A stretch of DNA of 6,239 bases from Candidatus Heimdallarchaeota archaeon AB_125 (GTDB taxonomy: Archaea > Asgardarchaeota > Heimdallarchaeia > Heimdallarchaeales > Heimdallarchaeaceae): NCBI GenBank assembly GCA_001940755.1, contig MEHH01000167.1, positions 1-6,239 on the forward strand, written 5' to 3'. The translations under genes and the position numbers were made by a program. Shown one piece after another: positions 1 to 5,300 of the stretch. Position 1 is the first letter of the stretch. Every line of letters begins with the position of its first letter. A model generated the notes under the pieces. That model was not told the DNA's origin. It was given only the letters and a program-made list of their open reading frames with translations, and ran no database searches.

Positions 1-243
1 ATCTACTTCTTCAATTCCAGCTTTACTATATTCAGCTAGAACATAATTATGATCATGAGGAGGAACAGATTTTCCTTTATTTTTAGAAGTTATTTCTAAG
101 CCATCAATTATCAATGGAATTTCAAATTTCTCTCTTATGAAATCAAGAGCTTTTCTCAAATCTTTTCTTTCTTTACTTCCTGGAAGAAAACCCAATATAG
201 GCTCATTTTTTGGTTTTGGAATTTGGAATATACCATCATTCAT
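1..243 (-). CDS. Delta-1-pyrroline-5-carboxylate dehydrogenase (L-glutamate gamma-semialdehyde dehydrogenase), N-terminal part, cut by the window edge
   Basis: The first 81 codons are seen and the frame stays open to base 1. The enzyme family oxidises glutamate-gamma-semialdehyde to glutamate with NAD+ in cytoplasmic proline (and arginine/ornithine) breakdown. Recognition rests on the N-terminal signature of the long P5CDH branch of the aldehyde dehydrogenases: NEPILGFLPGSKER (residues 13-26), then IPLIIDGLEI, and PPHDHNYVLAEYSKAG (about 62-77), matching the family's N-E-P-x-x-x-F/Y-x-x-G-S-x-E-R and P-x-D/N-H-x-x-x-x-A elements as I recall them. The catalytic Cys and Glu lie outside the window. 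ATG at 243 is the only reasonable start, because a TAA stands directly upstream in frame. A GGTG site about 6 bases upstream supports it. A 20-codon ORF overlaps this start by 8 bases. The unrecognised gene 348-1172 lies 104 bases upstream on the same strand. Confidence 0.88.
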   Translation of the reverse strand, partial: MNDGIFQIPKPKNEPILGFLPGSKERKDLRKALDFIREKFEIPLIIDGLEITSKNKGKSVPPHDHNYVLAEYSKAGIEEVD

Positions 244-298
244 TTAGCACACCAAATAAAACTAGTCTAAGTGAATCTAATTGGAACTTTCTTTTCAT
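236..298 (-). CDS. Candidate 20-codon leader ORF overlapping the P5C dehydrogenase start
   Basis: ATG at 298 opens a frame of 20 codons (MKRKFQLDSL..., ending ...LFGVLNE) and stops with TGA at 238-236, 8 bases inside the dehydrogenase gene. The reason to list it is its ribosome site: AAGGAGTG at 304-311, 5 bases before the ATG, the strongest Shine-Dalgarno match seen in the window. The overlap would allow translational coupling to the dehydrogenase. Against it: the peptide is very short, resembles nothing I know, contains no proline run, and the dehydrogenase has its own GGTG site. It could be a regulatory leader peptide, or the ribosome site could be accidental. Confidence 0.3.
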   Translation of the reverse strand: MKRKFQLDSLRLVLFGVLNE

Positions 299-347
299 AT
301 CCGCACTCCTTACAAACATAAGAAAAAAGAGTAGAGGATTTTTTATG
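267..347 (-). other. In-frame CxxC-coding extension beyond the TAG stop of the upstream gene
   Basis: The reading frame of the 348-1172 gene continues past its TAG for 26 codons before the next TAG at 269-267. The peptide is HKKSSTLFSYVCKECGYEKK followed by VPIRFT. The C-x-x-C-G-Y-E element is typical of one half of an archaeal zinc ribbon. No ATG, GTG or TTG occurs in this frame after the TAG, so it would be made only by stop readthrough, or it is the leftover tail of a decayed gene. The stretch also carries the likely promoter and ribosome site for the dehydrogenase, so chance cannot be excluded. Other genes here end normally at TAG (for example at 1744-1746), which argues against TAG being generally recoded. 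Confidence 0.2.
338..346 (-). promoter_or_regulatory. TATA-like box for the P5C dehydrogenase leader
   Basis: Read on the minus strand, ATAAAAAAT lies directly after the stop of the upstream gene. A start of transcription about 26 bases downstream would fall near 316, a few bases ahead of the AAGGAGTG ribosome site and about 73 bases before the dehydrogenase ATG. No clear BRE is seen. Confidence 0.35.
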
Positions 348-1172
348 CTAATCAGTATCTGGAACATATTTTGTATCAGATTTAGCTAATTTTACCATAT
401 CCTGATATGCAACTTTAACTTTTTCATCTTCACCGATAAATAGAAAATGCAAAGATCCTTCTCCTGTTCCAACTCCACTTGAACCTATGTGAAATACGTT
501 GACTTCTGGATGAAGAACATCAAAAGCTTCTAATTCAGTAAATACTTCTCCAGGAATAGGCATAATCCCAATTGGTAAACCCATAGCATATTCTTTGTCT
601 ATTGTTTGATTACCCATTATTTGTGAAAGCTCCCAGACACTATCTTCTACACTTCTAGATAAGCTAATAGGAACGATAATTTCAATACCTCTAGCTAGAG
701 CAATAGGTAAGATTCCACCAATTGTTCCACCCATAGGATGAGCCATATATACCCCAGCGACACCATCAATTCCTAATGTGTTTCCTCCTTTGAAAATTAG
801 ATCTCCTGGTTTAAATTCTAGAAGTGCTTCTTGGAAGTTGTCAACTTCTCTTTTCACACCTTTATCAATGACAATTTCCTTGAGTCTTTTTTCTGCTTTT
901 AGACTCCCAAACCGATATAATGTTTCTTTATCTCCAGTCATTTGACCTGCAACGTAATGTTGCTTCTTTATAGGTTCTCCAAGTAGTTCCTCTAAGATAT
1001 AAGCTGTGGTTGAACCTCTTGAAACGAATATTCTATGGCTCTCTAGAGCTTCCTTAACTTCTGGAAGCTGAGCTATTCCTTTTGCAATTAATCTCTTACA
1101 TTCAGAATGAGTAAGTACAACAATTGCTCGCATATGTTGGAACAATAAAGATAGAATAAAAGTGTTTTCCAT
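348..1172 (-). CDS. Conserved-looking archaeal protein of unknown function, 274 residues
   Basis: I recognise the general look of a conserved prokaryotic protein but cannot name a family with a known reaction. It appears cytoplasmic, with a regular alpha/beta pattern. Gly-rich and polar segments that look like ligand-binding loops are SRGSTTAYILEELLG (51-65), FKGGNTLG (127-134), GVAGVYMAHPMGGTIGGILP (137-156), MGLPIGIMPIPGEV (197-210) and HIGSSGVGTGEGS (228-240). There is no signal peptide; hydrophobic residues 4-11 are too short for a membrane helix. Two starts are possible. ATG 1172 fits a leaderless message, since a CTATAAAA box lies 26-33 bases upstream. ATG 1133 (residue 14, MRAIVVLTHSE) would start at the first beta strand, but no ribosome site is visible before it. 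The downstream same-strand neighbour is the P5C dehydrogenase after 104 bases, so a metabolic link is possible but unproven. The fold could be a sugar-isomerase-like or phosphate-binding Rossmann type; this is a guess. Confidence 0.85.
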   Translation of the reverse strand: MENTFILSLLFQHMRAIVVLTHSECKRLIAKGIAQLPEVKEALESHRIFVSRGSTTAYILEELLGEPIKKQHYVAGQMTGDKETLYRFGSLKAEKRLKEIVIDKGVKREVDNFQEALLEFKPGDLIFKGGNTLGIDGVAGVYMAHPMGGTIGGILPIALARGIEIIVPISLSRSVEDSVWELSQIMGNQTIDKEYAMGLPIGIMPIPGEVFTELEAFDVLHPEVNVFHIGSSGVGTGEGSLHFLFIGEDEKVKVAYQDMVKLAKSDTKYVPDTD

Positions 1173-1197
1173 ATAAAATTAGAAAATATCGTTGTCG

Positions 1198-1205
1198 TTT
1201 TATAG
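1198..1205 (-). promoter_or_regulatory. TATA box for the 348-1172 gene (leaderless start)
   Basis: On the minus strand this reads CTATAAAA. Its centre lies about 27-29 bases before ATG 1172, the distance at which archaeal transcription starts, so the transcript would begin at or within a few bases of the ATG. No ribosome site precedes the ATG, consistent with a leaderless message. It shares the divergent intergenic region with the promoter of the 1300 gene. Confidence 0.55.
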
Positions 1206-1262
1206 AGCGAAAATGTTTCTTATAGAAATTCAAGAGATTAAGTTGTAAAAAGGTTTAATAAT

Positions 1263-1270
1263 CTTTAAAC
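1263..1270 (+). promoter_or_regulatory. TATA-like box for the 1300-1746 gene
   Basis: CTTTAAAC lies 30-37 bases before the ATG at 1300, predicting a transcript start near 1293. A second candidate, GTTTAATA at 1253-1260, would start the transcript near 1283 and leave the ribosome site inside the leader. The sequence alone does not decide between them; the second fits better with use of the ribosome site. Confidence 0.45.
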
Positions 1271-1289
1271 GATAAGCTATATTTGCTCT

Positions 1290-1294
1290 GGTGA
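1290..1294 (+). promoter_or_regulatory. Ribosome binding site of the 1300-1746 gene
   Basis: GGTGA lies 5 bases before ATG 1300 and pairs with the archaeal 16S 3' end (GGAGGTGATC-type complement). It decides the start: GTG 1291 and ATG 1296 just upstream are out of frame and run into stops within a few codons. Confidence 0.55.
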
Positions 1295-1299
1295 AATGA

Positions 1300-1746
1300 A
1301 TGAAAAATAAAACATGTTTCATAGTAATTCTGTTTTTATCATCATCTCTACTTAGTACTTCAGTAAAATCTCATGATCCTACAAACTTGTTTGTAGTATG
1401 GGTTAGTTATGGAGAAGATCTACGGCAACTTCATCATATTCAGGTTGATCATGAAGTTGATGACCCTACAACTCATTACATTAATCTAATTGAGATATAT
1501 AGAAATAAAAGCTTAGAAGTCTCGAAAACTTATACAAACCAAACCAATAATGAATGCCAATACGATGCTACTATTGATTTTGTTAGAAGTGATTATGATA
1601 GGATAAAAGTCATAGCATACTGTAACCAAGGTGGTTCAATTAAATTTGAAGATTGGGAAAAAACTGATGCTTTATCTTTGTTACCAGTTTTTGCTACTAT
1701 TATAGCCCTAGCAATTTTGATTCGAAAAAGAGAAGTCATTAAATAG
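1300..1746 (+). CDS. Secreted, C-terminally membrane-anchored protein with a superoxide-reductase/desulfoferrodoxin-like ectodomain (tentative)
   Basis: The 148 residues split into a signal peptide (basic MKNK, hydrophobic 6-22), an ectodomain of about 100 residues (25-125), one transmembrane helix (about 126-141, SLLPVFATIIALAILI) and a basic cytosolic tail RKREVIK. The protein should sit on the outer face of the cell membrane. The ectodomain pattern HHIQVDHEVDDPTTHYI (45-61), the strand IEIYRNK, and IKVIAYCNQGG (102-112) resemble the core of superoxide reductase, where two His near a HHI-x-x-IEL strand and the Cys of an AYCNxHG motif bind iron. Here His51, His59 and Cys108 are kept as candidates, but the His of CNxHG is Gly112 or absent. 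Cys86 could form a disulfide with Cys108. So it may be a metal-binding relative, or an Ig-like adhesin domain that only shares the fold. A T-tract follows the TAG stop. Confidence 0.8.
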   Translation: MKNKTCFIVILFLSSSLLSTSVKSHDPTNLFVVWVSYGEDLRQLHHIQVDHEVDDPTTHYINLIEIYRNKSLEVSKTYTNQTNNECQYDATIDFVRSDYDRIKVIAYCNQGGSIKFEDWEKTDALSLLPVFATIIALAILIRKREVIK

Positions 1747-1749
1747 AAA

Positions 1750-1765
1750 TTTTTTCTTTTTTTTT
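1750..1765 (+). terminator. T-tract terminator after the 1300-1746 gene
   Basis: Four bases after the TAG, the coding strand reads six T, one C, then nine T. Such U-runs without a hairpin are the usual intrinsic terminator in archaea. No stem is seen before it. Confidence 0.6.
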
Positions 1766-1880
1766 CATTTACTGATTATTAATAGAGTTAGAGACTGTTT
1801 ATTGGTGTTTGTGAGAACAGTAATTAACCTACAAGGAAAAAACAAAAATTTTTACTTTTCTGATATTTTCTAACACACAG

Positions 1881-1890
1881 TTTTTAATAG
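1881..1890 (+). promoter_or_regulatory. TATA-like box for the longin-like gene
   Basis: TTTTTAATAG lies 44-53 bases before the GTG start. Transcription would begin near 1912, leaving a leader of about 22 bases that contains GGTG at 1925-1928, 5 bases before the start codon. The rest of the 187-base gap 1747-1933 holds only the terminator and a weak 6-bp inverted repeat; no gene is visible in it. Confidence 0.45.
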
Positions 1891-1933
1891 CTTAACACTT
1901 ATTTTATTTCTGAGAAATATATTCGGTGCTAAA

Positions 1934-2392
1934 GTGAGTACTAAAAGATCAATAATTCGTGACCAACCAGATATCCCAGCAAAACCACCACTACTGCGTT
2001 TTACAATTGTTGACTTAAGTGGATTGGCTGTATTTCATAAATCCTACGTTAGTGAAGTTATGGATGAGCTTCTTTTTTCTGGTTTTAGCGCAGCGATGAT
2101 AGCTTTCTCAAGAGAACTAGGTTCTGAACTTTATTCAATTCAAATGGAGGGAATTAATTATTATTTCCGCACTAAAGAGGACTTTATTCTCGTAGTTGGG
2201 CTTTATCCTAGAGTTCGTTCTTCTAGCGCAAAAAGGTTTTTGAGATTAGTTTATGATATTGTCAATTGGGACGAATTAGACGGATATCTGAATAAAGCAA
2301 TATATTTTCAAACAGAGGAATTTATTGAAAAACTAGAACAGATAATACTTGATTTTCAAATAAAATTCAAACATCTAATCAGAGATATTTGA
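1934..2392 (+). CDS. Longin/roadblock-like domain protein
   Basis: This 152-residue protein has no signal peptide or membrane segment, so it is likely cytosolic. After a polar, Pro-rich head (1-19) it shows the typical run of the longin-like (MglB/roadblock superfamily) proteins that are numerous in Asgard archaea: a first strand with a turn, LRFTIVDLSGLAVFHKSYV (21-39), a helix 40-62 containing LLFSGFSAAMIAFSRELG, the strands ELYSIQMEGINYYFRT (65-80) and DFILVVGLYPR (83-93), then helices 97-111 and 113-152. Such domains usually act as partners, scaffolds or GTPase-activating platforms for small Ras/Rab-like GTPases; no GTPase gene is in the window, so the partner is unknown. The start is GTG 1934, supported by GGTG 5 bases upstream; the next in-frame Met is residue 43, inside the domain. 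Its TGA stop is separated by a single base from the stop of the convergent gene. Confidence 0.83.
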   Translation: MSTKRSIIRDQPDIPAKPPLLRFTIVDLSGLAVFHKSYVSEVMDELLFSGFSAAMIAFSRELGSELYSIQMEGINYYFRTKEDFILVVGLYPRVRSSSAKRFLRLVYDIVNWDELDGYLNKAIYFQTEEFIEKLEQIILDFQIKFKHLIRDI

Positions 2393-2393
2393 A

Positions 2394-3242
2394 TCATAAA
2401 TAAGCTAATTCTAAAGCACTGATATATTCTTGTGGAAGTATTCTCTCTTCTACCAATTTCCAAAAACCTGGATCCCGCAGTTCCATAGCTGGAGGTGAGA
2501 TATATCTCTTCAATAGGTAGTAGAGAACATCTTTTAGTGATACTAAAGCTAGAGACCAATTTTTCTCTTGAATAGCTTTTCTTGAATCAGTTACTTCCGT
2601 CCATTCTCTCTCTGTTTTAATATGACTATAAAGAGAAATGATTTTCTTGTACAAATCTATTACTTTTTCCTCTTCTGTTTCTTTATACATCTCTACATAG
2701 TCTTTTAATCTATGAGTAACAGCCAGACCATTATCAAATCTATTTTCATAAAGACTAAGAAGTTCAATATTTTCTTCATAAGCTTTCATTGCCCAATTTG
2801 AAACTGGAGGTTCTCCCATCATTTTGATGAAAATTCTATGCTCTGGTTTCCATTCCCAATCCTTGCAGATTCTAAAATGATTTTGGAAGAAATCATCTTT
2901 TTCATACCATAACTTGCATGATTTTGTAAAAGATAAATAGAGTGAAATTTGGTAAATGTTTCCCAAGTTTTCTATTATCTTATTAACAGTACTTTTCATA
3001 TAACCCTCATTATGATACCACACATCAAGTATGCGATCTTCATAAGGTATTTTCACGTTCTGTATGAAAGGAGTTTGATCTTCTTTTATTACTAAAATAT
3101 CAACATCACTTAGTTCTTTAGCTCTGTTTTCAGCCCATGAACCTATTAGTAAAACAGCTTTTACAGTTGCATCTATATGATTTTCTAAAAACCAGTTCTT
3201 AATCCCCTCTAGAAAAACAGAATTATTTGAAATTTCTGCCAT
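2394..3242 (-). CDS. Nucleotidyltransferase-fold protein (kanamycin/MNT-type, DNA polymerase beta superfamily)
   Basis: Residues 27-75 carry the signature of the family: VLLIGSWAENRAKELSDVDI, with Gly34-Ser35 followed by the metal-binding pair Asp46 and Asp48, and a third acidic residue at Asp73 in RILDVWYH. All three catalytic acids look intact, so the enzyme should transfer a nucleotide (NMP) to a small molecule or another acceptor. Residues from about 130 to 282 are mostly helical, as in aminoglycoside-type nucleotidyltransferases, and could form the acceptor pocket; the substrate cannot be read from the sequence. There are no membrane segments. The length of 282 suits a free-standing two-domain enzyme rather than the short MNT half of an HEPN-MNT toxin-antitoxin pair, and no HEPN gene adjoins it. 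ATG 3242 has no clear ribosome site. A 21-bp palindrome begins 5 bases upstream, suggesting regulation. Confidence 0.87.
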   Translation of the reverse strand: MAEISNNSVFLEGIKNWFLENHIDATVKAVLLIGSWAENRAKELSDVDILVIKEDQTPFIQNVKIPYEDRILDVWYHNEGYMKSTVNKIIENLGNIYQISLYLSFTKSCKLWYEKDDFFQNHFRICKDWEWKPEHRIFIKMMGEPPVSNWAMKAYEENIELLSLYENRFDNGLAVTHRLKDYVEMYKETEEEKVIDLYKKIISLYSHIKTEREWTEVTDSRKAIQEKNWSLALVSLKDVLYYLLKRYISPPAMELRDPGFWKLVEERILPQEYISALELAYL

Positions 3243-3247
3243 CCTAT

Positions 3248-3268
3248 TATTCTAGAATTTCTAGAATA
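3248..3268. repeat. 21-bp perfect palindrome with tandem TTCTAGAA boxes before the nucleotidyltransferase gene
   Basis: The 10-base arms 3248-3257 and 3259-3268 are perfect inverted copies around base 3258. Each arm contains TTCTAGAA, itself a palindrome, at 3250-3257 and 3259-3266, so the two boxes are 9 bases apart. The element ends 5 bases from the ATG at 3242 and overlaps the expected transcript start, given weak TATA-like sequences at 3271-3278 and 3289-3297 on the minus strand. This placement suits a repressor operator. Single TTCTAGAA boxes also occur inside genes (816-823 and 4792-4799), so only the tandem symmetric arrangement is notable. Confidence 0.5.
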
Positions 3269-3354
3269 TTAGTTTATCTGATAATTACTTTCTAAAATGA
3301 GAATTTTGACATATTTATTTTGTTACTAATCAAAACTATAATTTTACAGACAAT

Positions 3355-3363
3355 CTTTAAAAC
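3355..3363 (+). promoter_or_regulatory. TATA-like box for the methyltransferase gene
   Basis: CTTTAAAAC resembles the box before the 1300 gene. It predicts a transcript start near 3385 and a leader of about 40-47 bases. ACTTAAATG at about 3379-3387 is a second candidate closer to the gene. The leader contains AAAAGG at 3413-3418, a modest ribosome site. Confidence 0.4.
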
Positions 3364-3424
3364 AAAGCTTTAGTTTCAACTTAAATGAAGGAATAAATCA
3401 CTTTTACAAAATAAAAGGAATGTT

Positions 3425-4240
3425 TTGGATATGAAGAAAATTGTTGCAGATTTTCGTACTTTTCCTAAATGGATAAGAACTATCCTGTGGAGATTTATGC
3501 ATCGAGTAATGTTGTCAAGATATGGTTTTTCTGATTTAAAGTTCTTGAACTATGGATATGTAAGCTTAGATCCTGATTATGAATATATCGAATTAGATGA
3601 AAGAGATGAATTGGAACGCTACGGTCTTCAACTTTATAATCATACAACAACAGTTGTCAATCTTAAAGGAAAGGATGTTTTAGAGGTTGGAAGCGGTCGT
3701 GGGGGTGGTGCATCTTTTATAACACGTTATTATGAACCAAGTTCGTATGTTGGTCTAGATCTTTCGAAAAAAGTAATTCGCTTTTGTAATAAGAACTACA
3801 AACTGCCAGGTCTTTCTTTTACATGGGGTGATGCAGAGAATCTCCCATTCGATGACTCATCATTCGATGCTGTAGTAAATATAGAATCCTCTGGTAGCTA
3901 CAAAAATATGGAAAAATTCTTGTCAGAAGTATACCGAGTTCTACGTCCAAGTGGCCACCTTCTTTTTGCAGATGCGAGATCAATTGAAGAAAAGGAGTTA
4001 TTAAGAGTTCAATTTGAAGAAGCAGGTCTTAAAATATTAGATGAAGAAAATATTGTGAAAAATATATTAAAAGCTACAGATTTAGATTATGAAAGAAGAA
4101 ACAATCTCATAAACAGCAGAGCTCCACAATATATGAAGAAACTAAGCAAGGAATTTTCCAGTCTTAAGGGAACAAAAAGATATGATAAATTCAATGATGG
4201 GTCTAAGATTTACCTAAGATATTTGTTGAAGAAGTCATAA
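3425..4240 (+). CDS. Class I SAM-dependent methyltransferase, phthiotriol/phenolphthiotriol dimycocerosates methyltransferase-like
   Basis: The SAM-binding core is complete: motif I VLEVGSGRGGG (85-95), the acidic end of the second strand at Asp112 in YVGLDLS, motif II GDAENLPFDDSSFDAVVN (135-152), and EVYRVLRPSGHLLFAD (168-183). From memory, the resemblance to mycobacterial Rv2952-type O-methyltransferases runs almost the full length, including GGGAS and LPGLSF next to the shared motifs and a helical C-terminal lid (205-271) ending in the strand SKIYLRYLL. That enzyme methylates a hydroxyl on a long-chain lipid; the archaeal substrate is unknown, so a lipid or isoprenoid acceptor is only a suggestion. 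The aromatic and basic N-terminus (13-45) may contact a membrane. The start is TTG 3425, 6 bases after AAAAGG, or ATG 3431 two codons later; the protein barely differs. It converges with the SDR gene over 59 bases. Confidence 0.9.
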   Translation: MDMKKIVADFRTFPKWIRTILWRFMHRVMLSRYGFSDLKFLNYGYVSLDPDYEYIELDERDELERYGLQLYNHTTTVVNLKGKDVLEVGSGRGGGASFITRYYEPSSYVGLDLSKKVIRFCNKNYKLPGLSFTWGDAENLPFDDSSFDAVVNIESSGSYKNMEKFLSEVYRVLRPSGHLLFADARSIEEKELLRVQFEEAGLKILDEENIVKNILKATDLDYERRNNLINSRAPQYMKKLSKEFSSLKGTKRYDKFNDGSKIYLRYLLKKS

Positions 4241-4299
4241 GCAATTGTTTGAGATTTCATTTACTTTGATCAAAATATCTAAATCTGTAATTTTAAGAA

Positions 4300-5265
4300 T
4301 TAATTTCTATAAGGAGATTTTTTCTTAATAATTAGTTTTATTAAAGGTCTCAAAACAATCATGAAGTACCTCAGAAAGCCAAAATTCTTGCTAAATTCTT
4401 CTAAGAAATCTTCGTAACTATGATTTTGATAATCTAATATACTCTGGGATTCTTTCGTATCCATCCAATGTGTATAATACCAGTCATTTTCTGAGCTAGG
4501 TACTTTGAAAATACCCAATGGTAGTTTTCCTAATCCTAGTTTCTTGAAGTATCTGCCAAGAAATTCTCTATTAGTGAACTGATTACTTTTCCCTCCACCT
4601 ATAAGGAAGATTTTGTTAACTAGAGTAGTATCTACAGAATTTGCTATTGCAGTACCTGCATCATAAGTGTGGAGAAATTCGATTTTTTGTTTAATTGGAA
4701 TAGAATAAATTGCCTCTAATTTGATGTTCCCTTTCAGTTTCAAATCTGGAACAGCTGTTAATCTCAAGATTACCCAAGGCAAACCACAATTTTCTAGAAT
4801 ATCCTCAACTTCAATCTTAGTTTTTGAATAAACATCTGATGGATTTACAGGTGTGTTTACGGTTAAAACTGAAGAATTCGGATGACGTGGTCCATATACA
4901 GTTACTGAACTAACATAGATGATTCGAGGAGAAACATTCTGCTTTTTTAGAACTTCAATTAGATTTTTTGTTCCTTGAACATTAATCTTATGAGCATAAT
5001 CTGGTAGTTTTTCGGTTAATGGCGGAGTTATTGCAACTAAATGTATTATACAGTCTTGATTTTTTATTGCTAGAAAAATACTTGTTTTATCTAGCACATT
5101 TCCCCAAATAACAGAGATCTTATACTTTTTGGAAAGTTCTCTAAAGATTTTCTTATTTCTTTTAGTTGGTAGATCAAAACAAGTAATTTGATGATTTGTA
5201 TTGACTAAGGCTCTTATTGTACTCATCCCTAGATTTCCAAAAGCTCCAGTAATTAAGACTTTCAC
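4300..5265 (-). CDS. Extended short-chain dehydrogenase: NAD(P)-dependent epimerase/dehydratase family
   Basis: The 321 residues begin with the Rossmann strand and glycine motif TGAFGNLG (6-13). Asp31 at the end of the second strand (ITCFD) suggests NAD rather than NADP. The family's catalytic set is present: Ser119/Ser120 in IIYVSSVTVYG, and Tyr146-x-x-x-Lys150 in VYSKTK. NVQGTKNLIEVL (95-106) is also typical. Members act on nucleotide sugars, sterols or other alcohols; nothing here fixes the substrate. The C-terminus (about 295-321) is a hydrophobic, Arg/Lys-studded segment FGFLRYFMIVLRPLIK followed by LIIKKK, suggesting peripheral or monotopic membrane attachment and perhaps a lipid-linked substrate. 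The start is GTG 5265: the Rossmann strand begins at once and a stop lies just upstream in frame. GTGAT 8 bases before it is a good ribosome site. It is convergent with the methyltransferase and downstream of the NosD-like gene across a T-tract. Confidence 0.87.
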   Translation of the reverse strand: MKVLITGAFGNLGMSTIRALVNTNHQITCFDLPTKRNKKIFRELSKKYKISVIWGNVLDKTSIFLAIKNQDCIIHLVAITPPLTEKLPDYAHKINVQGTKNLIEVLKKQNVSPRIIYVSSVTVYGPRHPNSSVLTVNTPVNPSDVYSKTKIEVEDILENCGLPWVILRLTAVPDLKLKGNIKLEAIYSIPIKQKIEFLHTYDAGTAIANSVDTTLVNKIFLIGGGKSNQFTNREFLGRYFKKLGLGKLPLGIFKVPSSENDWYYTHWMDTKESQSILDYQNHSYEDFLEEFSKNFGFLRYFMIVLRPLIKLIIKKKSPYRN

Positions 5266-5273
5266 AAATTAAA

Positions 5274-5278
5274 ATCAC
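5274..5278 (-). promoter_or_regulatory. Ribosome binding site deciding the GTG start of the SDR gene
   Basis: Read on the minus strand this is GTGAT, 8 bases before GTG 5265, matching the archaeal anti-Shine-Dalgarno complement. It supports the non-ATG start. Possible TATA boxes on the minus strand are TTTTACTATT (about 5317-5326) and TTGTTAAATG (5284-5293); only the first leaves room for this site in the leader. Confidence 0.45.
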
Positions 5279-5300
5279 TTAATCATTTAACAATTTTGTG

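Noticed and set aside
267..350. General recoding of TAG (for example as pyrrolysine) to explain the CxxC extension
   Set aside because: The 1300-1746 gene ends at TAG exactly after a natural basic anchor tail and is followed by a T-tract, so TAG acts as a normal stop here; no pyl genes are in the window.
1794..1821. Inverted repeat ACTGTT ... AACAGT in the gap between two genes
   Set aside because: The stem is only 6 bp with a 16-base loop, and no T-run follows; it is expected by chance in AT-rich sequence.
1805..1873. A GTG-started frame of about 22 codons in the 1747-1933 gap
   Set aside because: It is very short, lacks a ribosome site, and its composition looks like intergenic sequence.
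2356..2559. A 67-codon minus-strand frame overlapping the end of the nucleotidyltransferase gene
   Set aside because: It lies mostly inside the strongly supported 2394-3242 gene in another frame, has no domain pattern, and crosses the convergent stop junction.
2394..3242. HEPN-MNT toxin-antitoxin system
   Set aside because: The protein is much longer than a minimal MNT antitoxin and no HEPN-like partner gene adjoins it; both neighbours are convergent or divergent unrelated genes.
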